This document shows, piece after piece, positions 22,808 through 30,988 of a stretch of DNA of 64,000 nt. The DNA lies in IMG/VR virus record IMGVR_UViG_3300031227_000032, positions 1 to 64,000 of that record; one strand, 5' to 3'. The stretch comes from a virus. Every line of letters starts with the position of its first letter. The first letter of the stretch is position 1. Made by a program: the position numbers and the translations under genes. The notes under the pieces were generated by a model. It searched no databases and was not told the DNA's origin. It was given only the letters and a program-made list of their open reading frames with translations.

Positions 22808-23059
22808 ATGTACCCAGGCCAGAGTGACAAGATCATACATGCAAGCAAACATCCGGCGGTGGGGGATAATGTCAGGCGCACAAATCGAGACATTGCTATC
22901 ATCGCAGAATATCTGCCAGATCAACGCCCAGCGGAGCTTGTCAACGGACAGTGGCGCGTTATCTACAGAGTGCGGGTGCCGTTTCATCGTGACGGACTGA
23001 TGGAAGCTGTCAAGGTGATAGAGTCGCCGCGCGGTAAGTGCCAGTGGAAAGAAGTCTAG
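22808..23059 (+). CDS. Hypothetical protein
   Basis: 83 residues, one base after the preceding stop, with AGGGG about nine bases before the ATG. Basic, beta-rich C-terminus (QWRVIYRVRVPFHRDG). No family recognised; co-transcribed with the gene at 22465. Confidence 0.6.
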   Translation: MYPGQSDKIIHASKHPAVGDNVRRTNRDIAIIAEYLPDQRPAELVNGQWRVIYRVRVPFHRDGLMEAVKVIESPRGKCQWKEV

Positions 23060-23076
23060 CTATTTCAGATAACCCC

Positions 23077-23105
23077 TTGACATTATCACAGGTACATGTT
23101 ATAGT
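23077..23105 (+). promoter_or_regulatory. Promoter of a predicted leaderless mRNA
   Basis: TTGACA (23077-23082), 17-nt spacer, TATAGT (23100-23105); ATG at 23112 after 6 nt. Upstream element TATTTCAGATAACCCC. Confidence 0.85.
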
Positions 23106-23111
23106 TTCACC

Positions 23112-23282
23112 ATGACAGCAACACAGACAGCCGAGATTCACGAAGCAGAGGACAGGCTCCACGAGGCTAGAAAGATTATCAGGGCCATCGAGTATGCGGG
23201 AGTCAAGGCACTGGATACGATCCAGGCGCTGATCGTGGACATGGCGGAGACTCAGACGAAACTATACAAGCTGTCGAATTAA
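23112..23282 (+). CDS. 56-residue helical protein, leaderless start
   Basis: 56 codons, one long charged helix likely to form a coiled coil (EAEDRLHEARKIIRAIEYAG). No Shine-Dalgarno; start 6 nt after the -10 box. First gene of a unit that may extend to the recombinase at 24712. Confidence 0.6.
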   Translation: MTATQTAEIHEAEDRLHEARKIIRAIEYAGVKALDTIQALIVDMAETQTKLYKLSN

Positions 23283-23297
23283 GTATTGGAGGATGAT

Positions 23298-23483
23298 ATG
23301 CACGTTGTACAGATGCAATTGGCAATGAATGCAATGCGTGGGCTAAGAGACCACTTACTGGAACAAGCGCATGAGGCAACTGAGCAAAGAGATATTGACT
23401 ATTTCAGCGGACGCGCGGACGGACTAGATCAGGCAATGAATATCTTGCATGACAAGACCGGCGGCGCGATCAGCGCAGAGTAA
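23298..23483 (+). CDS. 61-residue helical protein
   Basis: ATG at 23298 with GGAGG five bases upstream. Amphipathic helices with Met-rich start and a YFSGRADGLDQAMNIL segment. Its start region TTGGAGGATGATATG is identical to that of the next gene 200 nt on. No family recognised. Confidence 0.6.
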   Translation: MHVVQMQLAMNAMRGLRDHLLEQAHEATEQRDIDYFSGRADGLDQAMNILHDKTGGAISAE

Positions 23484-23497
23484 CATTGGAGGATGAT

Positions 23498-23725
23498 ATG
23501 AGCAACTGGACAATCAGCGGCGATGATACGTTCTGGGTAGTCGAAGACCCCACGGAGCTATCCGAGCTTGGCGACATTTGCTATGAGGTGAATCTGGAGA
23601 GACTGCAGTACATCATTCACGGAACGCTACTCACTCAGCAAATGCTCCGCAACCCAACGCTACACGCAACCGAACGCGCAGCAACGGCAGACGCGCAAAG
23701 CCGACTGGCGGCACGCGATGACTGA
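23498..23725 (+). CDS. 75-residue hypothetical protein
   Basis: ATG at 23498 with GGAGG five bases upstream. N-terminal beta part (WTISGDDTFWVVEDP), C-terminal helices. No family recognised. Overlaps the next small gene by 8 nt. Confidence 0.6.
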   Translation: MSNWTISGDDTFWVVEDPTELSELGDICYEVNLERLQYIIHGTLLTQQMLRNPTLHATERAATADAQSRLAARDD

Positions 23726-23819
23726 GCTACTACAGTTTGTGGTATTATGTGGATGTTTGCTGGCAGTGGAGAGATGGTGGCCAGCGTTTCAGCGATGGTT
23801 AATGCAGCTAGGAGCGTGA
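23718..23819 (+). CDS. 33-residue putative membrane peptide
   Basis: 33 codons with a hydrophobic N-terminal helix ([14 protein letters not shown]) and a Trp-rich amphipathic end. Only GGCGG upstream; overlaps the previous gene by 8 nt and nearly abuts the next. Plausible but small. Confidence 0.45.
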   Translation: MTELLQFVVLCGCLLAVERWWPAFQRWLMQLGA

Positions 23820-23820
23820 G

Positions 23821-24000
23821 ATGAAGCGATCAGAAGTGACAATCGGCGACGTGTATTTAGCAAAGGTCAGCGGCGTTATTTGCCGCGTGAAGATCGAAGC
23901 GGAGTCGCGTTACGGTGGATGGGATGCGCGCAATCTGGATACTGACAAGCGCGTGCGTATCAAAACTGCGCAGCGGTTGCGGGGTAAATGTCGTGAGTAA
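23821..24000 (+). CDS. 59-residue basic beta protein
   Basis: 59 codons: [24 protein letters not shown] is a short SH3-like beta pattern, then a basic tail. AGGAG eight bases before the ATG. Ends just before the recombinase ATG. Could be a small DNA-binding accessory protein; not shown. Confidence 0.55.
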   Translation: MKRSEVTIGDVYLAKVSGVICRVKIEAESRYGGWDARNLDTDKRVRIKTAQRLRGKCRE

Positions 24001-24001
24001 T

Positions 24002-24712
24002 ATGAAACAAGCTATCGTTTACATACGAGTGTCAACTAAGCGTCAATCAATCGAGGGTATGGGGCTAGCCGCACAGTGTACACGTGCGCAGGCATGGTGT
24101 GAGTATTCAGGCTATACTATGACCGCCGTTTACATTGAACGCGGAACGTCCGGTAGGCGGGCTGATAATCGGCCAGCATTGCGCGAAGCTATAGCTGCGT
24201 TAGGTAGTGGTAACGCTTTGGTAGTTTACTCGCTGTCAAGGCTTGCAAGGTCGTTAATGGATGCGTGCCATGTGCTCATAGAACTAGAAGCTATTGGTGC
24301 TGACTTTGTTTCGGCAACGGAAAATCTTGATACAACATCTAGTGCGGGTAAATTATTGTTTCACATTCTGTCGGCATTTGCAGAGTTTGAATCAGATCAG
24401 ATCAGCGACAGGGTATTAGCTGCATTTGAGCAATGCCGCGCAACGGGCCGTGCGCACTGTGCGCAACCTGTTTATGGTTTCGATCATGTGCCGGTACAGA
24501 TTGGCGATAAGGTCAAATATAATTTAGAGCCGAATGCAACCGAGCTAGCGGTGATTCAGGATATGCGGGATATGCGGGCCGCTGGTATCAGCTATGGCCG
24601 GATCGCGGATAAGCTGAATAATGACCACGTGCCGACGAAACGCGGCGGGGTGGCTTGGTATGCTTGCGGAGTGCGGAGTATCCTGCAGAACAAGTTGCAC
24701 GATAAGGACTAG
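24002..24712 (+). CDS. Serine recombinase (resolvase plus recombinase domain)
   Basis: 236 residues. The resolvase catalytic domain has YIRVSTKRQ with nucleophile Ser11, the YSLSRLARS motif (76-84) and FAEFESDQISDR at the long helix. A compact recombinase domain follows (about 148-236: GISYGRIADKLNND ... RSILQNK). It lacks the zinc ribbon and coiled coil that make large serine integrases 450-550 residues, so it is closer to a resolvase/invertase size. Possible roles: integration, dimer resolution or inversion. Start ATG at 24002; a GTG at 23993 is possible. No attachment site could be found by eye. Confidence 0.85.
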   Translation: MKQAIVYIRVSTKRQSIEGMGLAAQCTRAQAWCEYSGYTMTAVYIERGTSGRRADNRPALREAIAALGSGNALVVYSLSRLARSLMDACHVLIELEAIGADFVSATENLDTTSSAGKLLFHILSAFAEFESDQISDRVLAAFEQCRATGRAHCAQPVYGFDHVPVQIGDKVKYNLEPNATELAVIQDMRDMRAAGISYGRIADKLNNDHVPTKRGGVAWYACGVRSILQNKLHDKD

Positions 24713-24740
24713 CCAGTAATCAACTCGGCAGTCTCAGCTA

Positions 24741-25100
24741 TCACGGCAGATCATCCAGCACGGCGTCTAGTGTACCCTCTGCTATGCGCTCCTGTTGATC
24801 CATGATCGCGTATGCGTTGAATACCACGGCAGCTAAATGATCTTCGTCTACCATGCCCTGCGCGGCTTCGTCAGCATGGCGTAACAGTGAGTCCATAAAC
24901 CTGCTATTCGGCTGGCCTAGTCTCCAGTTGTTATCACCATACTTTTTTGCGCCCCTCTCATACAGCAACGCAAGCCGCCTACGCGCGCGCTGTGGTATCA
25001 GGTCATATCTACCCTTGCCATCGCGGGTATCACGCTGCGAGCCTGTATCGAATTGCTCACGCTTGCCGCTGTCCTTTGTTTCGTAATCACCCTTTGCCAT
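24741..25100 (-). CDS. dATP/dGTP diphosphohydrolase-like protein (dGTP_diPhyd_N type)
   Basis: 119 residues. The pattern GKGRYDLIPQRARRRLALLYERGAKKYGDNNWRLG, then SLLRHADEAAQGMVDEDHLAAVVFNAYAIM, fits the phage dATP/dGTP diphosphohydrolase N-terminal family (formerly DUF5664), a MazG-like helical fold with Glu/Asp metal ligands. Members hydrolyse purine dNTPs, and some phages with modified adenine carry relatives. Start ATG at 25100 with GGAGG upstream. No PurZ, DatZ or polymerase is in this window. It converges on the recombinase gene 28 nt away. Confidence 0.7.
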   Translation of the reverse strand: MAKGDYETKDSGKREQFDTGSQRDTRDGKGRYDLIPQRARRRLALLYERGAKKYGDNNWRLGQPNSRFMDSLLRHADEAAQGMVDEDHLAAVVFNAYAIMDQQERIAEGTLDAVLDDLP

Positions 25101-25284
25101 TATTGCCTCCGTCGTTTACATAGAATCCGGGGCCGTTAAACTTGATACTCGGGGCATCATATATACGCTCGATATTGCGTGACTTGCAGCGCGGACACCT
25201 CGGGGCTTTGGCTTCCATCATAGTCTTATACTGCTTATCGAACTTGCAATCACAGGCATTGCAGTAGTAAGTATACGTCACCAT
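25087..25284 (-). CDS. FmdB-like zinc-ribbon protein
   Basis: 65 residues. TYTYYCNACDCKFDKQYKTM, then CPRC near 31-34, is the FmdB-type zinc ribbon; the family is small, often in phages, with putative regulatory roles. ATG at 25284 shares a base with the upstream TAA (TAATG). Confidence 0.7.
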   Translation of the reverse strand: MVTYTYYCNACDCKFDKQYKTMMEAKAPRCPRCKSRNIERIYDAPSIKFNGPGFYVNDGGNNGKG

Positions 25285-26522
25285 TACCGCGTCTCCCACG
25301 ATTCATCATCTTCGCCTGTGAACTTCGCATCATATCCGCCATTGGGGTATATGTGGATGCCTACCCCGCCCATTCCAGGCGGCTCCCACCCTGCTTTGTG
25401 CGCATACGTTCCGAAATACCCAAGGTATGACTGCCCGATAAGCACGTACTGTTTCCGCATGTACAGCCGCTTATTCGCCTTATCCTCGCATAAGCAAGTG
25501 ACGATATTCTCTATCGCATCATGTACATGGAAGCTGACAATGTACTCTACAAAGTCGTTGAAGTTGCGGGGCTTGGTAGCGGCGTTCATCTTGCCGCCTT
25601 TCGTCTGACTAGCAGACCGCCCGTGCTGTACATTGAATCCCCAATCGTAATCACCCCATTGTACACGCATTCGCATAGGGTAGTGGTAGTAAGGGATGTT
25701 GAGTTTATCAGCGATAATATCCAGCGGACATTGATCAGTCTTTTTGCTAGTGCGATCCTCGTGGTTTCCCGCGTGCAGGAATAAGCACTTATGCGCAATC
25801 GGTGCGATCAGGTGCGTTATCTGCTGGAGTTGCGTGCGTGGTCTAACGTCTGAGTCATACGTCATGCCGCGCCCATCGTCAAGCGCGTTTTCCATAAAGT
25901 CGCCGCCGCCAAACCAGTACACACCCTCATGCTCCTGGATGTAACGGATAGTCGCCTGGAATTTTTCGGCAAGGTGCGCACGGTGTCCAAGATGCACGTC
26001 GCCTATCGGGATGATCTTGATACGCTCCGTTGTATCTTTCAACGTAACCGCTTGGTAAATCGGAGTATCGGTCAGCTCATCACGCTGGATGTAACATGAC
26101 CACTCACGCGGCAATACTTTGATTTCATCGCGCCATTCGGGTAGCAGGATGTATGTCTGGTCATTCCAGTCATTACGGCCTAGATGTATTTCAAGCTCGC
26201 CGTAGTCGTCGTCTAACGCAATCCCTACCTCATGCTCCGTAAGCTCGAACTTGCGTCCAATGTCGGCAACTGTGCGCGCTTTAGCTAGATACCTGGACAG
26301 CTTATAGCGCAGCCCTGTATTATCCTCTGGCACGTCAGACATTCCGCGTAGTCGATCAGCACACGCGCCCGTCAGTGACTTGCGGACATCGTTAGAGTTG
26401 TAGACCGTATCGGGCGAACCGAACTTATCGTTCAGCGCATCAGCTCTATCCGCCCACGTCATATCATCATCGAACGTCAAGCAGAATTTCAGTACATCGT
26501 CACGCCACTTTACGCTATTCAC
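25284..26522 (-). CDS. Metallophosphoesterase with N-terminal HTH region
   Basis: 412 residues. The C-terminal calcineurin-like phosphoesterase domain has all blocks: GDVHLGH (174-180), GGGDFMEN (205-212), a GNHE motif near 250, then VQHGRS and FHVHDA. Two metal ions bind to these Asp, His and Asn residues. The N-terminal 110 residues contain two possible helix-turn-helix segments (WADRADALNDKFG; VADIGRKFELTEHEVG). Likely a nuclease or phosphatase acting on nucleic acid or nucleotides. Start is a GTG at 26522 with GGAGG six bases upstream. Confidence 0.8.
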   Translation of the reverse strand: MNSVKWRDDVLKFCLTFDDDMTWADRADALNDKFGSPDTVYNSNDVRKSLTGACADRLRGMSDVPEDNTGLRYKLSRYLAKARTVADIGRKFELTEHEVGIALDDDYGELEIHLGRNDWNDQTYILLPEWRDEIKVLPREWSCYIQRDELTDTPIYQAVTLKDTTERIKIIPIGDVHLGHRAHLAEKFQATIRYIQEHEGVYWFGGGDFMENALDDGRGMTYDSDVRPRTQLQQITHLIAPIAHKCLFLHAGNHEDRTSKKTDQCPLDIIADKLNIPYYHYPMRMRVQWGDYDWGFNVQHGRSASQTKGGKMNAATKPRNFNDFVEYIVSFHVHDAIENIVTCLCEDKANKRLYMRKQYVLIGQSYLGYFGTYAHKAGWEPPGMGGVGIHIYPNGGYDAKFTGEDDESWETR

Positions 26523-27001
26523 GCGTCACCTCCATTCATTTCCAGCAGTCCATCTTCAGCCCACTCGTATAAATCGAAGTTACGATTTGCAGCATACTCG
26601 TATTCAGTACGCGCACCTTTGGAATCCTGCCACGGATACATGCAATGATAATCTATCTTGCCATCGCTATCAAAGGACAGCATCAGGATAGACGCACTTT
26701 CAGCTAAGCCAAACTCACGCATTGCATACATAGCAAATAGCCATTCGCAATCCGCCTCTATCCAATCCGAATGATCAGCCTCGCAAGTGCCATCCCAGTT
26801 TTCAATGTGGTTCACCGACCCCCACGGGCTAAATACAGCAAATCCGGCGGCAACTAATTTGCCCTCTATTCTGGCAACCTCTTTACTGATCTTTTGGGAT
26901 AGCTCGAATCCAGGCTTAGTCATGGGGCCGGATATGTAGATGTAAGCGGGGCGCTCATCGGGGCAGATGATATCGTCAATAGGTTCCGTAGTAATCTCCA
27001 T
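26519..27001 (-). CDS. DUF4406 / nucleoside deoxyribosyltransferase-like protein
   Basis: 160 residues. IYISGPMTK (about 21-29), a SDWIEADCEWLFAM segment and GARTEYEYA (about 129-137) are the marks of phage DUF4406 proteins, related to nucleoside 2-deoxyribosyltransferases; the last Glu would be the nucleophile. May salvage or trim modified nucleosides. ATG at 27001 with GGAG six bases upstream. Confidence 0.75.
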   Translation of the reverse strand: MEITTEPIDDIICPDERPAYIYISGPMTKPGFELSQKISKEVARIEGKLVAAGFAVFSPWGSVNHIENWDGTCEADHSDWIEADCEWLFAMYAMREFGLAESASILMLSFDSDGKIDYHCMYPWQDSKGARTEYEYAANRNFDLYEWAEDGLLEMNGGDA

Positions 27002-27004
27002 AGG

Positions 27005-27646
27005 CTACTCCTTTGGTTTCAGGTTACGCAACTCCGGTGAGAATCTAAACCTATTCAGTAAACCTCGCGTCTCTTCGCTCAGCACATCAGGGGCATCGGC
27101 AATCTCGTATATCGCTGGCAGCATGTTTACCAACGCTTGCCGTTGCGCGGTAAGTGCCTCATCAGTAAACGGCGCAGCGTCAATCCGCAGCGCGTAAGCC
27201 ATCGGTGTTTTTGCGACGTACTTACCTTTATACCAACCTGACTTACCAAGGTTGCGCCAGTACAAACCCTGGTTATCACAGAACTTCACAAACGGATTGC
27301 CAAGGTCTTTACCCTGCGCGGCAGTCAGTGCAAAGCCGACGTGATCCGGCGCTTTGTTATTGTTCAAGTCCATCGTCACGATAATATCCAGCGCCCTAAC
27401 GTCGCGCGGCCTCATCACACGTGTAATGTTCTGCTCGCGTTCTATCCTGCCAGGGCCATCGACATTGCCTACAATATCAGAAGTCCATGTTCGCACCTCA
27501 TCTATCATTCCAATGTCCAGTAACACAAGCGATAGGAATGTTGCGCAGCTTGGCGCTCCGTTAGTGACCTTGCGCGCGCGCTTGCGTAAGGTGTTGCAAT
27601 ATCCAGCATCGTGAATGTTGCCAGATAGCTCAGCGATTTTATTCAT
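27005..27646 (-). CDS. Putative papain-like cell-wall hydrolase (CHAP/NlpC type)
   Basis: 213 residues from the ATG at 27646, which has GGAGG six bases upstream and overlaps the previous gene by 8 nt. NGAPSCATFLSLVLLDIG places a Cys at the start of a helix, and NKAPDHVGFAL gives a His on a strand, the order of Cys/His amidases. The C-terminal 80 residues may bind the wall. Candidate endolysin with the adjacent papain-like gene and the holin-like gene at 29042. Confidence 0.55.
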   Translation of the reverse strand: MNKIAELSGNIHDAGYCNTLRKRARKVTNGAPSCATFLSLVLLDIGMIDEVRTWTSDIVGNVDGPGRIEREQNITRVMRPRDVRALDIIVTMDLNNNKAPDHVGFALTAAQGKDLGNPFVKFCDNQGLYWRNLGKSGWYKGKYVAKTPMAYALRIDAAPFTDEALTAQRQALVNMLPAIYEIADAPDVLSEETRGLLNRFRFSPELRNLKPKE

Positions 27647-28241
27647 CGAGCACCTCCCAGTATTCAAATACTCCAGCTTCCGCAATATCACGCGGACTCC
27701 AGCGTTGCGGCTCAATGCGTGCGTTGACCTTGCGCGGGCCTCCCAGTGCTAGTGCGTGCCGCTGCCCATTCCATGCGTTGCTGTAGCTTAATGCGTCTCT
27801 CACGGCCTCTGAGCAGAATAGCTTACCCGCCCAGCGCCAGCCGACAAACCATCGCATGATCGCAAAGACCAGCCCCCATACGTTGTATGTATCGTGACGG
27901 TGATCTTTAATCCACTGCCGCAATCCGTGAGTACTGAGTTTCGCGCTAGCTGTTTTGCTCAGGAAAAAGCCGACCGCTCCGAAAGGATACGCGGCCAGCC
28001 TGTCAGCAAGCGGAGTAATCACCATCCCGCCTTTCGGCCACGGGAATAATTTAGTGACTGTAAACTCTACGAGTGACAGCACGCCGTCAACCTGCACAAC
28101 GATCCCCATATGCACGATGTTGTGAAATCCATTGTTATCCCCGCCGTTGTAGAGTTGACCAGCGCGAATGAAGTTGTGTCCGACATTCCAGCGGTTAGCG
28201 ACAAATCCTACAACGTCGCCTTCCCTTAGATGATTTAGCAT
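27639..28241 (-). CDS. YiiX/YebB-like permuted papain-fold hydrolase
   Basis: 200 residues. LREGDVVGFVANRW, then IVHMGIVVQVDG (His near 44) and KLFCSEAVRDAL (Cys near 143): the permuted order, His before Cys, of the YiiX/NlpC-P60 family that cuts amide bonds in peptidoglycan or acyl links. ATG at 28241 with GGAGG four bases upstream. Likely part of the lysis module. Confidence 0.7.
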   Translation of the reverse strand: MLNHLREGDVVGFVANRWNVGHNFIRAGQLYNGGDNNGFHNIVHMGIVVQVDGVLSLVEFTVTKLFPWPKGGMVITPLADRLAAYPFGAVGFFLSKTASAKLSTHGLRQWIKDHRHDTYNVWGLVFAIMRWFVGWRWAGKLFCSEAVRDALSYSNAWNGQRHALALGGPRKVNARIEPQRWSPRDIAEAGVFEYWEVLDE

Positions 28242-28329
28242 TCGCCCTCCTGACGTACCGTCGCCGTATCCACCGCTTTGATTTTAGCGGCAGATCGTCA
28301 AATTCCCCTGACGTAATCGGCATAGCCAT
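28195..28329 (-). CDS. 44-residue basic protein
   Basis: 44 codons with GGAGG six bases before the ATG at 28329 and a promoter 70 nt upstream. The C-terminal half is very Arg/Lys-rich (RWIRRRYVRRANAK) and ends CRICR. It overlaps the next gene by 47 nt in another frame, which lowers confidence. Confidence 0.4.
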   Translation of the reverse strand: MAMPITSGEFDDLPLKSKRWIRRRYVRRANAKSSKGRRRCRICR

Positions 28330-28358
28330 GATGATCCTCCAGACCATTAACAGTCCGA

Positions 28359-29030
28359 TCAATTAGACTCTGTGGTTTTGCTCATCGAAACATCTGGCAT
28401 TATAGCATGGACTTCGCCAGGTGTCAAGTCACCCCGCATAGCATTACGGGCGGCTGCGATTTCTTCAGCTAGCCAGATCATGCCGATGTCCTCTTCAGCA
28501 GGCGTGAACGTTGCATTCGGCAGCGTAGCCAGCAGCTTATTCAGCAGTGCGGTCGTGGTGATAATCTCGCCATCGTCAAACTGGATATCGCCACGCACCA
28601 TCAGGTAGTGAGCAATGCGGATCAGGTAGCCCTCTGGCACGCCTGACTCGTTGACGCGATAGAACACCGCAGTCATAACGGGCGATACACGGCTGATACC
28701 TGTCCAGATATCAACCCAGTCACCATCGCTCAGATTCTCGGCGGCTTTTTCTAGCCCGTATGCAAACAGCACATCCTTAACGGCGTCATCCGGATCGTCG
28801 CCCATCGAAGCGCTGCGCAAGTCAGTCAGCAGCCCGCCGATTTCGGCTGTGATCATCGGCAATCCGTCTGGTAAATCCACATCGAGCGATCTCAGAATGC
28901 CAGCGGCAATCGGAACATACTCGTGAATGATCGTGGCGATTTCCTCATACATACAGTACGTGTCTTCTTTAGCTACCGCTGGAGTTGCCAGCAGGATAGC
29001 TGCAATGCAAATTATAATGATACGCTTCAT
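28359..29030 (-). CDS. Secreted hypothetical protein
   Basis: 223 residues with a clear signal peptide (MKRIIIICIAAILLATPAVA, cleavage after AVA). The mature part is acidic and helical with no known catalytic motif. GAGGAG six bases before the ATG. It sits between the holin-like gene and the wall hydrolases, so a periplasmic or lysis-accessory role is likely; it could also be a lysis regulator or exclusion factor. Confidence 0.7.
   Translation of the reverse strand: MKRIIIICIAAILLATPAVAKEDTYCMYEEIATIIHEYVPIAAGILRSLDVDLPDGLPMITAEIGGLLTDLRSASMGDDPDDAVKDVLFAYGLEKAAENLSDGDWVDIWTGISRVSPVMTAVFYRVNESGVPEGYLIRIAHYLMVRGDIQFDDGEIITTTALLNKLLATLPNATFTPAEEDIGMIWLAEEIAAARNAMRGDLTPGEVHAIMPDVSMSKTTESN
28399..28427 (-). 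promoter_or_regulatory. Internal promoter for the lysis/nucleotide unit
   Basis: Minus strand TTGACA (28422-28427), 17-nt spacer, TATAAT (28399-28404), inside the 3' end of the gene at 28359. Confidence 0.8.
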
Positions 29031-29041
29031 AGTACACTCCT

Positions 29042-29257
29042 CTACTTAAAAACAATACCTGCCGTCACAGCGACTAGCGTTAGAATCGTTGTAGTTAAAA
29101 TCCAGTTCACGCGCAATTCCAAAGCACATAACCTCTTTTCAGTGTAGTCGTTTGTGGTTTCCTGACTTGCGCGAAACTTTTCCATCTCGCCCATGTCTCC
29201 GCTCATTTTACCTAGCTTTTCCTTTACCCAATCTTCAGTTGCAACGCCGTTGCCCAT
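29042..29257 (-). CDS. XhlA-like holin / hemolysin-type membrane protein
   Basis: 71 residues: a charged helical N-terminus (WVKEKLGKMSGDMGEMEK), then KRLCALELRVNWI and one transmembrane helix to the C-terminus (LTTTILTLVAVTAGIVFK). This is the XhlA layout: coiled coil plus C-terminal membrane anchor. XhlA-type proteins act with a holin or endolysin in lysis. AGGGG five bases before the ATG. Confidence 0.7.
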   Translation of the reverse strand: MGNGVATEDWVKEKLGKMSGDMGEMEKFRASQETTNDYTEKRLCALELRVNWILTTTILTLVAVTAGIVFK

Positions 29258-29277
29258 GTCAACCCCTACAGTGTAGA

Positions 29278-30945
29278 TTACACTTCAACGTCCATTTCAT
29301 TAGTCGGCAACGCGGTAATCGTCATTGTGTTAGTCGGCATATCGGTGACGGTCATCACCAGCACACCTGCAAGTCCGACGATGGCCTTGGTAAGTGTAAC
29401 ATCGCTGCCAACGAGATTATACACGCCGGAGTCGGCACTTGTCAACCAGCCATGCAATAGGTCTGCCGACGTGCCGGTGACAATATACGTCCCGCCGTCC
29501 GCAGTCAGCGTATAGGTCGAACCGCCTTTCGTCAGTGTTACATCGAAGCCGACTAGATTATAGTTACCACCTGTAGCGGTCAGCAGATAAGTACGCAGCA
29601 AGTCAGCGGTCTGTCCGGTGACTACATACGTGCCGCCGTTTGCCGTGACTAGATAGCCGTGCAGCAAGTCTGCCGACGTGCCGGTCTCCGCGTAAGCTCC
29701 ACCGGTCGCCGTAACTAGATACCCGCGTAACAGATCAGCGGCAGTGCCAGTCTCGGTATAAGCTCCACCGGTCGCACCAAGTTTGCGGGCGTGCAATAAA
29801 TCAGCGGCAGTGCCGGTCTCGACATAAGCGCCAGCGGCAGCGGCCATCGTGAATCCATAGTACAGCCCAGCGTCGCTACCAGTTTCCGCATACGTGCCAC
29901 CTGTTGCGCCAAGTAGGTATGCGTGCAGTAGATCAGCGGCAGTGCCGGTCTCGACATAAGCGCCAGCGGCAGCGGCCATCGTGAATCCATAGTACAGCCC
30001 AGCGTCGCTACCAGTTTCCGCATACGTGCCACCAACCGCGCCCAGTAGATAACCGTGCAGTAAGTCCGCAGCGGTTCCCGTCTCCGCATAACTGCCGCCT
30101 GTTGCCGTAACTTTCCGACCGTGCAGCAATCCCGCAGCGCTACCCGTCTCGGTATAGCTACCAGCATCAGCAGCCATAGTGAATCCGTAGTACAACCCCG
30201 CCGCCGTGCCGGTAAGTGCATACGTGCCGCCCGTTGCGCCAAGTAGGTATGCGTGCAGTAGATCAGCGGCAGTACCAGTCTCGTGAAACTCACCGCCAAC
30301 TGCGGGCAGTGTGTAAGTTGACCCGCCTACAGTGTAGGTAATGACTAGTTTAGGGTCGTAGTCGGTGCCTGCTTCGTCGGCGCACCTCGTTTCCGTGTAT
30401 GCAAATCCGCCACTAGACCAACTCGGCTCTGTGTTGCTCCGGTCAGATTCATAGCGTCCGCCAAGTTTGGTAATGCTGGTTTTAGAGATTGCGGCAATGC
30501 CTGCTGGGTTTAATGTAATATCTGTATATACAGTGTCATTAGCTGTAATAGTAGATACTGCGACTGCTGTTGCATATAGCGTGGTGCCGACTTGAGCATA
30601 ATCAGCATTGACTATGGCGTTGTTGTTTGCCGGAGTGCTGCCGACAAGTGCAATCGAATCAGTAAATGGGTCACTCTTTTGTGTAAACCATAAACTGAAC
30701 ACTGCACTGGAAATACTGGCTCCGCTTGTCAGTGCCGACGTATCCAGCGTCCATATATTCCGCCTAAGTAAACTCCATTCATCTTGCGTGGTAGTGGCCT
30801 GCAGGGCCAGGTAAGCTGTGGCATTAGTATCGCCGCTGCCATTGCCAGCCGCCGCCCTGATGGTTGCCCATATTGCATCTGCCGATGACTGCACATAGCC
30901 ATCCACCGTAGTATTGCCAGTGCCAGCATCAGGATATACGGTCAA
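29278..30945 (-). CDS. Virion protein with ~22-residue Gly/Ala repeats, likely fibre or tip
   Basis: 555 residues. The N-terminal 200 residues form a beta domain (WSLLRRNIWTLDTSAL...SAVFSLWF). The rest is about 14 repeats of about 22 residues with consensus GATGGTYxETGTAADLLHGYLL, a pattern found in several phage structural proteins. Start is a TTG at 30945; the nearest GGAGG is 16 nt away, so initiation is unclear. Last gene of the tail block before the holin-like gene. Confidence 0.7.
   Translation of the reverse strand: MTVYPDAGTGNTTVDGYVQSSADAIWATIRAAAGNGSGDTNATAYLALQATTTQDEWSLLRRNIWTLDTSALTSGASISSAVFSLWFTQKSDPFTDSIALVGSTPANNNAIVNADYAQVGTTLYATAVAVSTITANDTVYTDITLNPAGIAAISKTSITKLGGRYESDRSNTEPSWSSGGFAYTETRCADEAGTDYDPKLVITYTVGGSTYTLPAVGGEFHETGTAADLLHAYLLGATGGTYALTGTAAGLYYGFTMAADAGSYTETGSAAGLLHGRKVTATGGSYAETGTAADLLHGYLLGAVGGTYAETGSDAGLYYGFTMAAAAGAYVETGTAADLLHAYLLGATGGTYAETGSDAGLYYGFTMAAAAGAYVETGTAADLLHARKLGATGGAYTETGTAADLLRGYLVTATGGAYAETGTSADLLHGYLVTANGGTYVVTGQTADLLRTYLLTATGGNYNLVGFDVTLTKGGSTYTLTADGGTYIVTGTSADLLHGWLTSADSGVYNLVGSDVTLTKAIVGLAGVLVMTVTDMPTNTMTITALPTNEMDVEV
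29800..30033. repeat. 132-bp direct tandem repeat in the repeat-protein gene
   Basis: About 102 bp starting at 29800 are repeated without a visible change from 29932; the period is 132 bp (44 codons, two protein repeat units). Identity at DNA level suggests recent duplication and possible copy-number variation. Confidence 0.8.
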
Positions 30946-30988
30946 CGTGCTGATACATCCACCTCCTCTACTGCGCTACAGATGCACA

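Noticed and set aside
29715-30299. 194-codon antisense-frame product and possible CRISPR-like spacing
   Set aside because: The periodicity comes from protein repeats in the virion gene at 29278; units are contiguous coding sequence with no spacer-repeat pattern.
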